This document shows, piece by piece, positions 38,004 through 48,451 of a DNA stretch of 64,000 nucleotides (its first letter is position 1; every line of letters starts with the position of its first letter). The DNA lies in the NCBI GenBank assembly GCA_025024175.1, contig QCXZ01000001.1, positions 43,394,942 to 43,458,941 of the forward strand, read 5' to 3'. Source of the DNA: Rhyzopertha dominica (taxonomy: Eukaryota > Arthropoda > Insecta > Coleoptera > Bostrichidae). Under the pieces are notes generated by a model. It did no database searches, was not told the DNA's origin, and worked only from the letters and a program-made list of their open reading frames with translations. The translations under genes and the position numbers were made by a program.

Positions 38004-38164
38004 CCGTCTTCGTAGTTGGTTATTTTAAAAGTGCCGTCTCCAATACTTTCTAATTCCCAAAGCTGACCAATTTCATTGCAGTCACAGGGCTGAACTTGGA
38101 CTTGGTTGTTTACTGCTTGCAGACAAAGTCCACTTATACTCAAAAATGTAATTATGGCCACCAT
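38004..38164 (-). CDS. secreted ricin-B-like (beta-trefoil) protein, exon 1
   Basis: The ATG is at 38164. The exon encodes 53 full codons and ends CGG/GTAAGG (phase 2). Residues 1-17 (MVAIITFLSISGLCLQA) are a typical secretion signal. The mature part opens VNNQVQVQPCDCNEIGQLWE, with a QLW motif, and continues SIGDGTFKITNYEDG, matching the first beta-trefoil subdomain. Exon 2 is at 33960-34212. The frame is open on both exons and splice phases agree, so this copy looks intact, unlike the three relatives at 41848, 46004 and 52635. Among host coding sequence here it is the only complete gene. Confidence 0.82.
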
Positions 38165-38188
38165 GTTGATAGGAACTGAACAGATTGT

Positions 38189-38229
38189 ACTGAACTGTGG
38201 TGTGTGTGTGTTTGGTCCACCTTTATATA
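38189..38229 (-). promoter_or_regulatory. core promoter of the lectin-like gene
   Basis: Minus strand TATATAAAG (38229-38221), then an arthropod-type initiator TCAGT (38193-38189), 25 bases before the start codon. The TATA-to-initiator gap is about 36 bases, slightly longer than usual. Confidence 0.55.
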
Positions 38230-38234
38230 CTAAT

Positions 38235-39480
38235 TTTAAAGTTCTTATCAGTTCAGGGAGTATACCAATACTCCCATAGAATTTTGTTATTTTTATCCTG
38301 CGACACTGTTTTGATAATTACAGGTTGATATATCTAGGTTGTTGTAACACACCACTTAATGTTGGCAATCAAATTTTTGTAATAAACTGTGTTTACCTCG
38401 CCAGCAGTGATGGGCGTTTACGCGTAAATTATAATTTTCTACGTTACATACGTAGAAAATGTAGATAAAGCACTTTGGCGTAGATTTTAAGTAGAAAATG
38501 TAAGACGAGTATATTACGGCTAAAGTGTAGTATTAGATACTAAAACTAAATGGAAATTACTTTGTTTCTAATTTTCCGGTTTTTTTTACTTCACCTTGTG
38601 CCCAATTCCACAAAATATTTGAAATTTAGTACAGGTTTGTTTAATATCTGTATTACAAACTTGCATAACATATTTTAATATGCCATCCAAACAGTTTTCT
38701 TGCTTCTTTTGGATGTAAAAGACAAAGCATATATTTCGAAATCTTTCCTTACGTGGCTATATTAGGTACATTTCTGAGGCCCATTTTTTAGATGCTACAA
38801 AATTAGGAAACGCATGCTTCACATACAAGTTGATTTTCTCCAAAGAAAGTATTTTCTAAAAATATCACCTGCCACTTGCTTCTTTATATTAGTATGTCCA
38901 GTAATAATAGGAACTGCTTGTATACCCTGTCAATATAGCACAATAAAATTGACCTCCGATTAGAAAAGTTGAGGTAAGAGAACAAGGGTAGCGTGTAAAA
39001 CTGTCCGTTTTCGTTTATAGAGAAGAAAGACAATAAAATCACAGTTTACACACATTGAGGAATCCACTTGGCCCATTGTGGCTCCAATGTGCTTTTGACA
39101 GCACACTCGTACAGCTTAGTCCGGTCCTCTGGCCGTAATACTACCCAAAGAAGTTGTTGTTTAGACATTTGTCTAGTTAACTTAATTACAACAGGGTAAT
39201 TTTTGTATATTAAAAAAATAAAGATAATACTATATTAAAATTGAGTAGGATTGGTGATAAACACCATTAAAAAGCCAAATATTTCTAGATTTTTTAAATG
39301 GCAAATCTTGTTTCAAAAGATTTTTAGGCACTATATTCCTCTGAACAGAGAGCAGTGAAAAATGGAATTTGAAGGAGAAGGGTTTCGAAATATTCAGTTC
39401 CTTAAAAAGTTAGGCAAAATATATGAGAAGAGAAAGTAAACACTATTTCGGATATAAATACATAAGTGTCAGTCATTTGT
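38235..39480. other. no gene recognised
   Basis: AT-rich DNA upstream of the lectin-like gene. An imperfect inverted pair TTTTCTACGTTACATACGTAG lies near 38433-38458. The whole string is interrupted and I cannot name the element. Confidence 0.45.
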
Positions 39481-39499
39481 CTTTAGATTAAGCGTAGGT

Positions 39500-39985
39500 T
39501 AGAATGTAAAAGCAGGAAAAACCTTGGCAACCAAAAATCCATGTATACCAGCATTGACACAAAAAATTAAATGCATAGTACAACCATATAATACAAGAAC
39601 TACACACAAACCTATAAATTCCAATATACAATTTTATACAAAAATTATAAACTACAATACCCAAAAACGGTATTTCACATACTATATAGAAAATAACGTG
39701 AAGACTGCTCCAAAATTTACATAGGACAATCAGGTCAGTACATCAAAAACAGAATTAAAAAACATAAAAATTATAGACACCTAAGAGCACTCAAAAAACA
39801 TGAAAATAAGACAATACATAATTTAGATTTTGATAATACCATAATATTAGAAATTGAACAACATACACGTAGAAGACAAAGACTAGAAATAATTTATATC
39901 CAAAAAACATAAGTTACTGTGTGAATGACAGAACAGATGTACAAGGTTTGAGTAATATATACAACAATATAATATGAAATTAAAC
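39500..39985 (+). mobile_element. Penelope-like element, GIY-YIG endonuclease fragment
   Basis: In frames shifted at about 39715, the plus strand encodes KIYIGQSGQYIKNRIKKHKN, then HNLDFDNTIILEIEQHTRRR and LEIIYIQKT. YIGQSG with a downstream R-KKH is the GIY-YIG endonuclease of Penelope-like elements. The reverse transcriptase is not visible upstream, where 39524-39720 is A-rich and may be its decayed end. Frameshifts and stops make it inactive. Confidence 0.75.
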
Positions 39986-40432
39986 ACCATAATAGGTACA
40001 GACAGTAATATCGCCACAAAACAGAGGATAATGATGACATTGACATAAATCAATTTTGAAAGAAAAAAGCTTTGATAATGTATAATTTTTTATATATTTT
40101 AAGATATGTACAATTTTTAATGTATTATTGTTAATTATTATAGACTGTTAAACACCTAAGAAAGGCAAAAACAAAAGAAATGAAGCCAAAACATACTTAA
40201 AAATACAAGTTTTTTTTATTTAGAAGAAGCAACCATAGCCCGCAAAAGAGAATACAAACACAATTAATCTTTAGACTTAAACTTCATTAAAATTATTATA
40301 TACTACGAATGAAAGTAGGTCTAGACATGTACTCGTATTTCTAAGAAGTTTCCCTCTTTAAACGTTCTGACGTATCTTTATCCGAAAATACAATAAATTG
40401 TATAACGTTCAGTATATCCTAAATTTTCAGGT
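39986..40432. other. no gene recognised
   Basis: AT-rich; may include the 3' end of the Penelope-like element. Confidence 0.4.
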
Positions 40433-40595
40433 TGTACTTGATTTATTAATATCATGCGGCCCTTCTGATGAACGCGTTCGTAGTCGGAATCTTGTAAAAG
40501 ATATGACTTTCCAAGATATCTGGATACCGATAACCATCACTGTTCTTGCTGCATGCGAGACTAAGCCAATAACTAAAAAAACAGTTAACGTTTAA
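40433..40595 (+). CDS. possible 3' terminal exon, function unknown
   Basis: An acceptor-like AATTTTCAG at 40424-40432 opens a frame (VVLDLLISCGPSDERVRSRN, DMTFQDIWIPITI) to a stop at 40593-40595. Base composition is more balanced than the surroundings. I recognise no family, see no polyadenylation signal close by and no partner exon, so chance or a transposon remnant is about as likely. Confidence 0.22.
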
Positions 40596-41070
40596 AAGAC
40601 ATATATCCGCTTGTTTTTTTTTTGAGGAATCGAGAAAATTATGACAATTTTTGAAATGGTGCCTTCTACGGCTATTTAGAGAAACAAAATTTGGAACAAT
40701 TCAGCATTAATACTAATCTCCTTGAAACTCTTTTTAAAATGAGTCCTACGAGTACCTCGTTAAATTTGGTTGAGGCGTTTAGAAGATATAGCATTTAGAA
40801 GTTTCGAGGCTATTTTGCTATGTAGTGACGTTACCATGGCAGCCGCAAAAAATGTTGTAACGAAAGCTTTCGGTAATGATTAATTAATGAATATTTTGAA
40901 TTTCATTCGATTTATTTGTAACGTGATGTCAAATACGCCCTTTAGCGTGAAAATTAGAAATATCAAAATATCTTTGTGAATTTATCTGGTACGTTCTTAC
41001 CCAATTTTTTTTCCTCAAAGCGATAGCAGCCGTCCCGTACCCTTAGTGAATCACCTTGCATATCGTATTT
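40596..41070. mobile_element. possible non-coding DNA transposon remnant
   Basis: The stretch ends GTGAATCACCTTGCATA, like the GTGATTCA/CCCTGTA tips of the Tc1/mariner-type MITEs elsewhere in the window. No left end is found, so only a remnant is proposed. Confidence 0.3.
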
Positions 41071-41847
41071 ATTCAAGGACAACTACTTAATACTTCTACT
41101 GCAACAACTGTAGTTAATTATCTAAAGAAGAATTAAGCGTTTAGCACCGGTGATAAAACTTGTATTTAAAACTTGAAAGACTTGCAAAGGTAAATGTTAT
41201 TCGTATTTTGTTTTAAGGTATTAGCTACGTGGTGCTATTGCGTTAAAGCTAATGCAACACCAACAATAATACATATGCTACCAAGCAGTTACCAAGGAAA
41301 ACTCCAGTAAAATTTGTCCGCATCCACTAGTACATAAGATAAAGTTCAAAAATAAGGGCCAGTACAAATATGATCTTATCTGGTTAAGTGTTCTCGGTTG
41401 CTAAGTTTTTTCCTACTTATGTTTGCATTTAACTTATAATCAATGCTTACTAAACTTGTGTATTTATATCTGAAATATTAATCAATCTGAGACAACATTC
41501 ATTACATTTGAATACAAATACCATTTGTTCAAATGGTGAAATATTGTAAATAACGTTTTAGCTGATTCTCTGTCAGGACATTTGTAATTAAATAAACAGC
41601 AAACTTATACTACTTATTGTATTTATTCCGGTCTTCCTCACTGAGTATTTATGCTTCGCGTGCATATGTTACTGCTGGATGCACTATTTCTTTTTCTAAC
41701 TCATCCTTCTGTTCGCAATTTACTGCGATTTCTGAACCCAAATATAGGAAATTTTCAATTTCAAAATTCAATGTAGCACTATTACCCGAAATGATAAAAA
41801 AAATCAATTCAATCCTAAACATTAAGCACAAGGCATTTCCTATCAAC
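41071..41847. other. no gene recognised
   Basis: Spacer upstream of lectin-like pseudogene B. Confidence 0.5.
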
Positions 41848-41994
41848 ATGGTAGTCATCACTACATTTTTGAATATAAGAGGACTTTGTCTTCAAACAAT
41901 CAACCAGCTGTGTAATGCCAAGAAAATTGGTCAGTAGTGGGAATTAGAAAGTGTTGGAGACAGCACTTTTAAAATAACCAACTACGAAGACGGG
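41848..41994 (+). pseudogene. lectin-like pseudogene B, exon 1 only
   Basis: Starts with ATG in the context CCTATCAAC, as in the intact gene. It encodes MVVITTFLNIRGLCLQTINQ, a recognisable signal peptide, then loses about five residues and reaches KKIGQ followed by an in-frame TAG (41935) where the intact gene has the leucine of QLW. Beyond the stop the same frame resumes WELESVGDSTFKITNYEDG and the donor GG/GTAAGG is intact at 41994. Roughly 50 bases of the old intron are still alignable. No second exon is found downstream. Confidence 0.85.
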
Positions 41995-42284
41995 TAAGGC
42001 TTCCTGATGTAAAAATTTATTGCAAAATCCCTAACGATCTAAGCAACACTACTTTTATAATTGCCAAGAAAGCGTTGAAATTTTTCTACCTGTCATGCAC
42101 AAATGTTGTAGCTGGCCAAGTTAGAAATTGTAATTCACCCCTTATTAGCTGTAGGGAAGTTACAAATCAATGTTAGTTACCTTACATAAAAAATGTTATA
42201 TGCGGCAGNATTTGAAATTTNCGACCACCTTTAAGCACAGAACACATTTTTTAATTTACTCTGCAAGCTAATACTAAAAATTNT

Positions 42285-43275
42285 TTAATACTAAAAAAAG
42301 CCACGTAATTGACATGAGATAAATGACTTAGGTTTTATACATCGATGAATATTTAATATGGCCAGTACTGGAAGGGTTTGTTTAAACTGTAGCCACTGAG
42401 AACAAACTTCTTCCGGTGATTGAGCATCCCACTCTATATCTAAAGCCCACAAATACTGGATAAGATGTTTGGCTTTAAATGTCACGGGGCAAATGAATCC
42501 AACTACGTCTCTTAGTTCAAGTAGATTCAATAAGAACGACTTTAAATGAAAACGAGTCCGAGTAAGGTAACCACTGCAAACCCGTATTTTAACCATGGAA
42601 TCCGAATCATCAAATGTGGTGATATATACCTGGCAATGATCTGACGAAGGACCTGAAATTATGCTAGAGTCACTGTTCGCCTATTTCCTCGGCTTTAAAC
42701 CAGCTGTCTTCAACGCCTCAATCACTTGATTTCTCTTTTCCCCGGCAGTTTCAAAATTCGCGCCAGACACGATAAGGTTTACGTAACGATCTTGCCTAAG
42801 GATTTCTAAACAAAGAGGAAACCCATCACTACAATTCTTGGTGAGTTGCAACATGCAACGAATTGCTAAATAAGGGGACGAGGATACGCCGTAGGTTGCC
42901 GTGTTCAAATGGTAAGTGGTAGCTTCTTCATTAGGACAGAAACGAAACCTAATAAACTAATATTTACGTGTGGATCATCAATGGAAATCAATCAATCAAT
43001 CAATCATAGGCGAAGACGCTGTGGAGTCCTCTAAATTGAAGCAGTATTTCAACAATATTACTTTACAGTTTAGGAACGATGAGCAACACATCGTAATCCG
43101 AAATGCCGTTAGATACTTTAGCTGAGGCATCAAACAGGACTCGAATTTTAGAAGATTTCCCACCTACCTTCACAATAAAAATGAGGTATGACGTACGAAT
43201 CTGCATCAATGTCAATGCCAGTACGAAGAAACATGTACCCAGACTCTAAATAGCCTTTCATTAAATCCGTATAAA
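42285..43275 (-). mobile_element. BEL/Pao retrotransposon, decayed pol
   Basis: Minus-strand frames give, in order, LYTDLMKGYLESGYMFL (43275-43200), then the reverse transcriptase segment TATYGVSSSPYLAIRCM and ILRQDRYVNLIVSGANFE (42908-42681), then LRDVVGFICPVTFKAKHLI, QYLWALDIEWD (42596-42291). The family reads FYVDDLLTGA at the catalytic loop; here both aspartates are gone. FxPVTxxAKxLxQxLW is typical of the BEL/Pao pol after the reverse transcriptase. LTRs not seen. Confidence 0.8.
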
Positions 43276-43283
43276 GTTTACGA

Positions 43284-43361
43284 GTGATCGAATAAAAATA
43301 AACCAGTCTTTTGAACTAGATTAATCTAGTTCAGAAGACTGGTTTATTTTTATTCAATCAC
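43284..43361. repeat. perfect-centre palindrome, 38-39 bp arms
   Basis: The arms 43284-43322 and 43323-43361 are inverse complements with two mismatches and no loop, centred on AGATTAATCT. It lies within the decayed BEL/Pao region. It may be a foldback insertion or a local inverted duplication. Confidence 0.85.
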
Positions 43362-44030
43362 ACGCCAACTAAACTGAACTGGAATATATGGATCCAATTT
43401 TGAAAATCCATATAAAGTTGTTTCATTCAAGGTAGCTGAGCTGAACGACGCTCGAGTGCAAGCCAAAGACGATCTGCGACTTCCTGCGAACTAGGAAATG
43501 AGGGGGAAGAATTGAAATTTTTGAAAGGAGGTGGTACATTAAACCCACCACAAGGTAGTCGACGACTATTAGCGACAAACCAAGATTCGATTTCTTGAAG
43601 ATTTGTAGGTATAATAAAAACTCTATGTTCTGTGTTAAACGAAAGGTTTGCGAATTACGTTATTCCCATAATCAAGGCCAATGCCGACGCAGCTCAGGTT
43701 TGTCACATCAGCGAAGCTGTACCTCGTTTGCATGTACACCATATGTTTTATAATTAACTCTTAATCCAGCCTTTACTTTGCAGAAAAGTAAATATTTTAC
43801 AGCGGTTCCTTTACTTCGAAATGCTTAATTTGGGAGATAGGATAAATGTGACTCATTTTTATCTTAGAACAATGAATTGTCTTTAGAGTTAGTCATTTTC
43901 TATATAACAAGGAAAAAGATAATTTTGTAGACGTTTAGTTTATTTGTTAACAATGCTATAGTTTACAGATGACATAGTACGCATAAAAGCTCTTTTAAAT
44001 ATCAAATTGTTGAAGTCAAACTCCACCTTT
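43362..44030 (-). other. possible BEL/Pao gag or upstream pol sequence
   Basis: On the minus strand 43440-43610 reads NLQEIESWFVANSRRLPCGG and VPPPFKNFN, then SQEVADRLWLALERR. The orientation fits the BEL/Pao copy next door but I cannot assign a domain. The remaining part to 44030 shows nothing. Confidence 0.3.
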
Positions 44031-44095
44031 GTTAATTAGTGGGGTAACGTGCTTCTTAGGTGGTACAGAGGGAGGGCTCTCAAACCACANCCTAT

Positions 44096-44147
<52 letters not shown>

Positions 44148-44205
44148 TAACAATAATAATAACAATAACAATAACAATAACAATGACAATAATAATAATA
44201 ATAAT
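44096..44205. repeat. AAT/AAC trinucleotide microsatellite
   Basis: About 110 bases of AAT repeats with interspersed AAC. Read on the minus strand it makes long leucine or tyrosine frames, which are artefacts. Confidence 0.95.
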
Positions 44206-44339
44206 TGATGCGCAGGTATAATTGATATCGAGCACAAACGATTGTGGGTTCTATTAACGAAATTCGTAATAAAACCGTTAATTGGTTGAAGACTATAACT
44301 AAATCACCCTCGCACAGTTTTGCAATATGCATTTATTGT

Positions 44340-44644
44340 TTAGAATATGATCTTATACGGATGAAATCCTTCCTTTTGATACTGTTTGCCCAATTGGTGT
44401 ACGTCGTTGTTTGTTGGCACCTGACACACCAATAGGTTTTAAAATTTTCTTCGGCCTCTATTAAAATGATTAATCTTGAGTTGTCGTTCAATTTGAAATG
44501 ACTAGATCTTGGCATATCCTGTACACCACCCGTTTCGTGAAATCGTGCAACAAGTCTACTAACAGTAGAGTGTGTAACTGCAACTCTGTTTCTCTCTGTT
44601 TCCACGTTCTGATGACCTCCGAGTCTGTCGCCATAATCTACCAT
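44340..44644 (-). mobile_element. Tc1/mariner-type transposase, N-terminal HTH fragment
   Basis: The frame reads VTHSTVSRLVARFHETGGVQ followed by PRSSHFKLNDNSRLIILIEA. This is the helix-turn-helix linker of Tc1/mariner-type transposases (family STVSRLV-RFRETGSV-DRPRSGRP). It breaks off after EENFKTYW and no catalytic core follows. Possibly the same lineage as the fragment at 51090. Confidence 0.7.
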
Positions 44645-44738
44645 TAATAAAATTTGGATTCNTTCAGATCCGTTTTCTTGAATGAAACATGCAGATCACA
44701 GATTTAAATTATTAGCTTAAGAACTGTAATTGTAAATA

Positions 44739-44972
44739 TTATGTTAGAGAATTGTCACTGCCAATGTCGTATTCTGACAAAGTAGGCTTTCGATTGCAAT
44801 GTTGTATTTTTACTAAGTCGGCTTTTGCTAACTTAAGTACTTCAGACTGTTTAAGCACTTCTTGAATAGGAGTGTTAACAATCAAATAAAACAGAAACGC
44901 TATTAGTACCAGTAGAAAAAAGATTCTGAATTCTTTCAGTTTCACTTTTTGTTTATTGATACTGGTCGACAT
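44739..44972 (-). CDS. possible short type II membrane protein or exon
   Basis: From the in-frame ATG at about 44972 (MSTSINKQKVKLKEFRIFFL) the frame encodes a lysine-rich tail, one hydrophobic segment (FFLLVLIAFLFYLIVN) and about 45 polar residues with one cysteine, ending at 44739. This is the layout of the first exon of a Golgi glycosyltransferase or of a small anchored protein, but no family motif is present, no good donor is visible, and no polyadenylation signal follows closely. Chance cannot be excluded. Confidence 0.3.
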   Translation of the reverse strand: MSTSINKQKVKLKEFRIFFLLVLIAFLFYLIVNTPIQEVLKQSEVLKLAKADLVKIQHCNRKPTLSEYDIGSDNSLT

Positions 44973-45169
44973 CTTTGTTATTTTCAGAACGATCTTCCTT
45001 AATTCATGATATTCAATTACAAGTGGCATAAACTTAAAGTACGAGCGGGTTTTTTCTGTCTGATCAAACTTACAATATTTGTTTACCTACTACTCCATGT
45101 AATTTTTTGAATGTCATATACAGAGAATAAAAAGGGCTCGAATGCCAAAAATGCATATTGTTTTATGAA

Positions 45170-46003
45170 TAATTGATGACATCACATCTTCTTCATAGTA
45201 ACAGACTGCTTTGTTTTAGTCGTCTCAAAATAAAGCTATGTTCAATCCCAAAATACCTGTTTTGCAAAAAAAAAACTAATTTTGAATTTCATACTTTACT
45301 TTATCAACCGTGTGCGCGGAAACATATCTTGTTTAATTGTACAATGTTCACGTACCAACGAACTGGGATGGGAAAGTTACATAACTAACACGTACTGTCA
45401 TTAATGTTGTATTGATTTGAATTCTGTATAAATTTATGCTGCAATGAAACATCACGCCTCCAGAAATTATGCTGATTTGTGCAGCACACTAGTCGATGAA
45501 GTCTTGGCCTATTAAAAATAAATTTACATTATCTGGAGCACGCTGCTACCTTCTAAATAATGTGCATTTCACATTTTTTCTAATATGATAGAGGTCAGAA
45601 TAAGAAAAGAAAAATAGGAACGCAAGCAGTTTAGTCAATTCAAGTAGGAAGGATAGCAATATTATTTGTAAAGTTTAAAAATAAATACCAATAAACGAAA
45701 TCTGGTGACCGACACACAATTTTCTGAAGGAAATTATGAATCACAGCAGGAAGGTTAGCAAAATTTCATAAGCCAAAACACTCAGGTCCATCAAGCGGAT
45801 TGTTAAATAAAAAATATATCTCAAGCGCCTGTTGTTTTAAATTGTGTCGCAATATGCTTAGATAAAAAAGTGCCACTGGACATGTTCTTGATGAACTGAT
45901 AAATCTGTAAAATGGTATATAAGTGTACATCAAATATACTACACCACAATTTGGTACAACCCGCTTCAGTGAATATAGCAGGCACACAGCATCTTCTATC
46001 AAT
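45170..46003 (+). repeat. upstream duplicated block of pseudogene C
   Basis: This block matches 51900-52634 through long stretches (for example TTACATTATCTG, ACCTTCTAAATAATGTGCAT, CAGTTTAGTCAATTCAAG and AAATTATGAATCACAGCAGG). Together with the genes that follow, it forms a tandem duplication. Small indels and substitutions separate the two copies. A stretch near 45780-45810 in this copy is absent from the other. Confidence 0.85.
45916..45923 (+). promoter_or_regulatory. TATA box upstream of pseudogene C
   Basis: TATATAAG, 81 bases before the ATG at 46004. The equivalent TATATAAA occurs upstream of pseudogene D at 52547. An initiator-like TCAGT follows 50 bases later in both. Confidence 0.5.
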
Positions 46004-46012
46004 ATGGTGGCC

Positions 46013-46202
46013 ATAATCATTCGATCAAACGAACTTACCTTAGTGAAGTTCGATCGTGATTATATATTAGTCCAGCCCGAAGATATCACTAATAACTGTA
46101 GTACGTCTCTGTCGTACTCTGAGCACAATTTAAAGAAACTGAAACGCGCGCGCTTCCCCCTCTCCTCTCGGTGTCCCACCATCCGCTCTAGAACCTTCAT
46201 TA
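46013..46202. repeat. DIRS left terminal repeat with unique tip
   Basis: The tip 46013-46049 contains a small hairpin (CGAACTT to AAGTTCG). From about 46050 the sequence is the inverse of the right end: TAGTACGTCTCTGTCGTAC, the CGCGCGCTTCCCCCTC block and CCATCCGCTCTAGAACCTTC. Confidence 0.88.
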
Positions 46203-46257
46203 TTTCGAAGAATTTTCAAAAATCGTAACAAATAGGGGTTCCTAAGTGGGGTGGTGG

Positions 46258-46376
46258 GAAGTGATATCTTCGGGCTGGACTAATATATAATCACGATCGA
46301 ACTTCACTAAGGTAAGTTCGTTTGATCGAATGATTATATCTAAGTCCAGCCCTCGATATCACTAATAACTGTAGTT
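46258..46376. repeat. DIRS internal complementary region (copy of the circle junction)
   Basis: 46261-46328 is the inverse of the left tip (46018-46085), and the following ATCTAAGTCCAGCCCTCGAT stretch is the inverse of the right tip (to 50858). The two parts meet at ATTAT. Thus the region reads as the left and right ends joined, the template DIRS elements are thought to use to complete their ends. Confidence 0.88.
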
Positions 46377-46605
46377 GTTTAAATGATTAGTTACGATTGA
46401 AGAAATTTGTACCAAATGCCAAATTTTACATGAAATATTATAAATAACTTCAAGTAAGTAGAAAACCATTGATTTAATTAATTAATTCTACAGAAGTAGC
46501 AACTTAACAACATATTGGTAGAGAACTTAAATACAATTCATTTTCAATAAAGAAACATAACTTCTTACAAGTAAGCAACTGTAAAAGAAAAATAAGGGCC
46601 ATATT

Positions 46606-47508
46606 CTAGACCGATGCTACTATGGCATTTAAGTACTGGAGGCTTGGAAGTAAAGGCCGGTTATAAAACCTCGCAAAGGTTTCCGATTTTGTTGACCATC
46701 CTGCCGTTTTCTGAATAACATCCACATTGATGCCTCTTCTCTTTGCCATTGACGACGAAGCGTGTCTAGTTGAATGAGGTTTGAATATGTTGGTGTCTAT
46801 TCCAGCCGCTTCCAAAGTCTTCTTTATCCAACGACTCAAGGTCTGCTTAGTTACGCTTGCATGCGGTTTAACAAAAGCTAAAAACAAGGGACCCTTAGCA
46901 GAGTTGCAACGAAGATCCCTGGTTATGTTTAAATAGTCTTTTAAAGTTCGAGCCACACATACCTTGGGATTTTGATCAAAATATTGTAGGTTTAAAAGTG
47001 GCTGATTTTTACCACTTGCTGAATTTTTTATTTTGTCTGGTACAAAAACAAGGAGCCCTGTATTAGATTCAATAATATTTTCTAATTTAATGAGAGACAA
47101 GGTTTGTAACCTTTGTCCTGTGGTAAGGGCTAAAAGAGTTAATAATTTTAAGGATAACTGCTTTAAGTTAGAGGAATCTACATTTTCTAGATATTTAATA
47201 ACATCAGTCGGATCCCAGGTTATTGCGTATCTGGGTGTAGATGGGTTAATATTTGCTACACCTTTCATAAATCTTTTAATTCTGGGGTCCTCACCCAACT
47301 TCCCAGGTAACAAAAGGGATAGTGCTGAACGGTGTGCGTTTAACGTGGTAAATTTATAGTTACCTTTATTTAAAAGTTCCTGTAAAAATATCATGCAGTC
47401 CGAGACTTGACCTTGGAAAGGCGAGATATTGTTGTTCTGACAATATTTCCACCATAACTTGTAAGTGGTGTTGTACTGTTTTAATGTAGCCTCTGATAAA
47501 GACCGCAA
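46606..47508 (-). CDS. DIRS tyrosine recombinase
   Basis: About 300 residues of open frame. The SAM-like N-terminal core-binding part includes SEATLKQYNTTYKLWWKYCQ. The catalytic domain holds TTGQRLQTLSLI (first arginine), HSTRHASSS (the H-x-x-R box), AGW and ARFYNRP (the tyrosine nucleophile). All key residues are in place, so this enzyme, which would join the circular DNA copy to the genome, looks intact. The frame is open upstream past 47508 (PPATLETSLRS) and overlaps the end of the previous gene, as in other DIRS elements; the first methionine is not obvious. Confidence 0.92.
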   Translation of the reverse strand: MRSLSEATLKQYNTTYKLWWKYCQNNNISPFQGQVSDCMIFLQELLNKGNYKFTTLNAHRSALSLLLPGKLGEDPRIKRFMKGVANINPSTPRYAITWDPTDVIKYLENVDSSNLKQLSLKLLTLLALTTGQRLQTLSLIKLENIIESNTGLLVFVPDKIKNSASGKNQPLLNLQYFDQNPKVCVARTLKDYLNITRDLRCNSAKGPLFLAFVKPHASVTKQTLSRWIKKTLEAAGIDTNIFKPHSTRHASSSMAKRRGINVDVIQKTAGWSTKSETFARFYNRPLLPSLQYLNAIVASV

Positions 47509-47540
47509 ACTGGTTTCTAGTGTGGCAGGAGGGTAACCTT

Positions 47541-48443
47541 TTAGGCGGAAGGCTTCCCGGAGACTTTGTAGGCAACCAGGGTAAGCTCGGATGCCAGAGG
47601 ATGAGTTTCCCTATAAGGACAAGACAACAGATTTAGATCAGGTTCCAGAATAACTTTTTCTTCCAAAGCCAGCTTTAAAACCAGCGGGTACCACGGCTGA
47701 GAGGGCCAGAAAGGTACTAATAGGATTCCCTCTACCTTATCTACCTTGATCTTTTGTACCGTCCTTAAAATTTGAGAAAACGGTGGAAAGGCATAAAATC
47801 CATCTTCCCAAGGAATAGTAAAAGCATCCACTGCGAAGGATCCCGGATCTCTCAGCCATGACACATACTTAGGACACTTAAAATTGTTTTTGGAAGCGAA
47901 CAAGTCGACAATCGGTTTACCCAAGTGTTTTACAATTTTATCAAAAGCTATTGGATTTAGTGACCACTCCGTGTTTGATTGTATAGAACGTGATTCTTTG
48001 TCCGCTTGCCAGTTTTCTTTAGAATTAATGTAAGAGGCGAACAGCCAAATATTACGGTTTTGACACCATTTCCAAATTTTTCTAGCAAGCAAGTTTAGTT
48101 TGGGCTGTCGTACACTTCCCATTTTATTAATATATGATATAGCGGTTGTATTATCGCTCCTAACTAAAATATTGCAATTTGCATAAGGTCTTGCAAAACA
48201 CTTAATTCCATAAAATATGGCTGTCAATTCGAGGTAATTTATGTGATGAGTTCCTTCTTCTTCAGACCACCAGCCATGAGCTCGTTCTCCAAGAGCACAA
48301 GCCCCCCAACCTGTTAATGAAGCATCAGTAAAGATTTCTAAGGCAAAGGAATCTTTTTTTGATGTCATTAAAGCTTTTATTGATATTGTGGTACCACCAA
48401 CGAAGATCATGTAATAAATGAGAACGAATTCGCATATTACCAC
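47541..48443 (-). CDS. DIRS RNase H and methylase-like domain
   Basis: The frame opens within the RNase H domain: FTDASLTGWGA and HHINYLELTAIFYGIK, then VRSDNTTAISYINKMGS and ENWQADKESR, with catalytic acids D, E, D and D visible in the proper order. The second half shows the DIRS-specific region PIVDLFASKNNFKCPKYVSW, VDAFTIPWEDGFYAFPPFS and VPFWPSQPWYP. It should be one polypeptide with the reverse transcriptase upstream but is separated from it by a frameshift in the T run at 48473-48480. Ends at 47541 overlapping the recombinase frame. Confidence 0.9.
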   Translation of the reverse strand: MVICEFVLIYYMIFVGGTTISIKALMTSKKDSFALEIFTDASLTGWGACALGERAHGWWSEEEGTHHINYLELTAIFYGIKCFARPYANCNILVRSDNTTAISYINKMGSVRQPKLNLLARKIWKWCQNRNIWLFASYINSKENWQADKESRSIQSNTEWSLNPIAFDKIVKHLGKPIVDLFASKNNFKCPKYVSWLRDPGSFAVDAFTIPWEDGFYAFPPFSQILRTVQKIKVDKVEGILLVPFWPSQPWYPLVLKLALEEKVILEPDLNLLSCPYRETHPLASELTLVAYKVSGKPSA

Positions 48444-48451
48444 AGTAAGTC

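Noticed and set aside
33960..38164. Interpretation of the ricin-B-like gene as a ricin-type toxin
   Set aside because: Only a signal peptide and one beta-trefoil are encoded; no ribosome-inactivating catalytic chain is present.
42986..43006. Tandem CAAT run as evidence for a specific retroelement tail
   Set aside because: Too short to assign; a similar run occurs near 18195 in a different context.
44016..44332. Long poly-leucine and poly-tyrosine frames on the minus strand
   Set aside because: They are translations of the AAT/AAC microsatellite, not genes.
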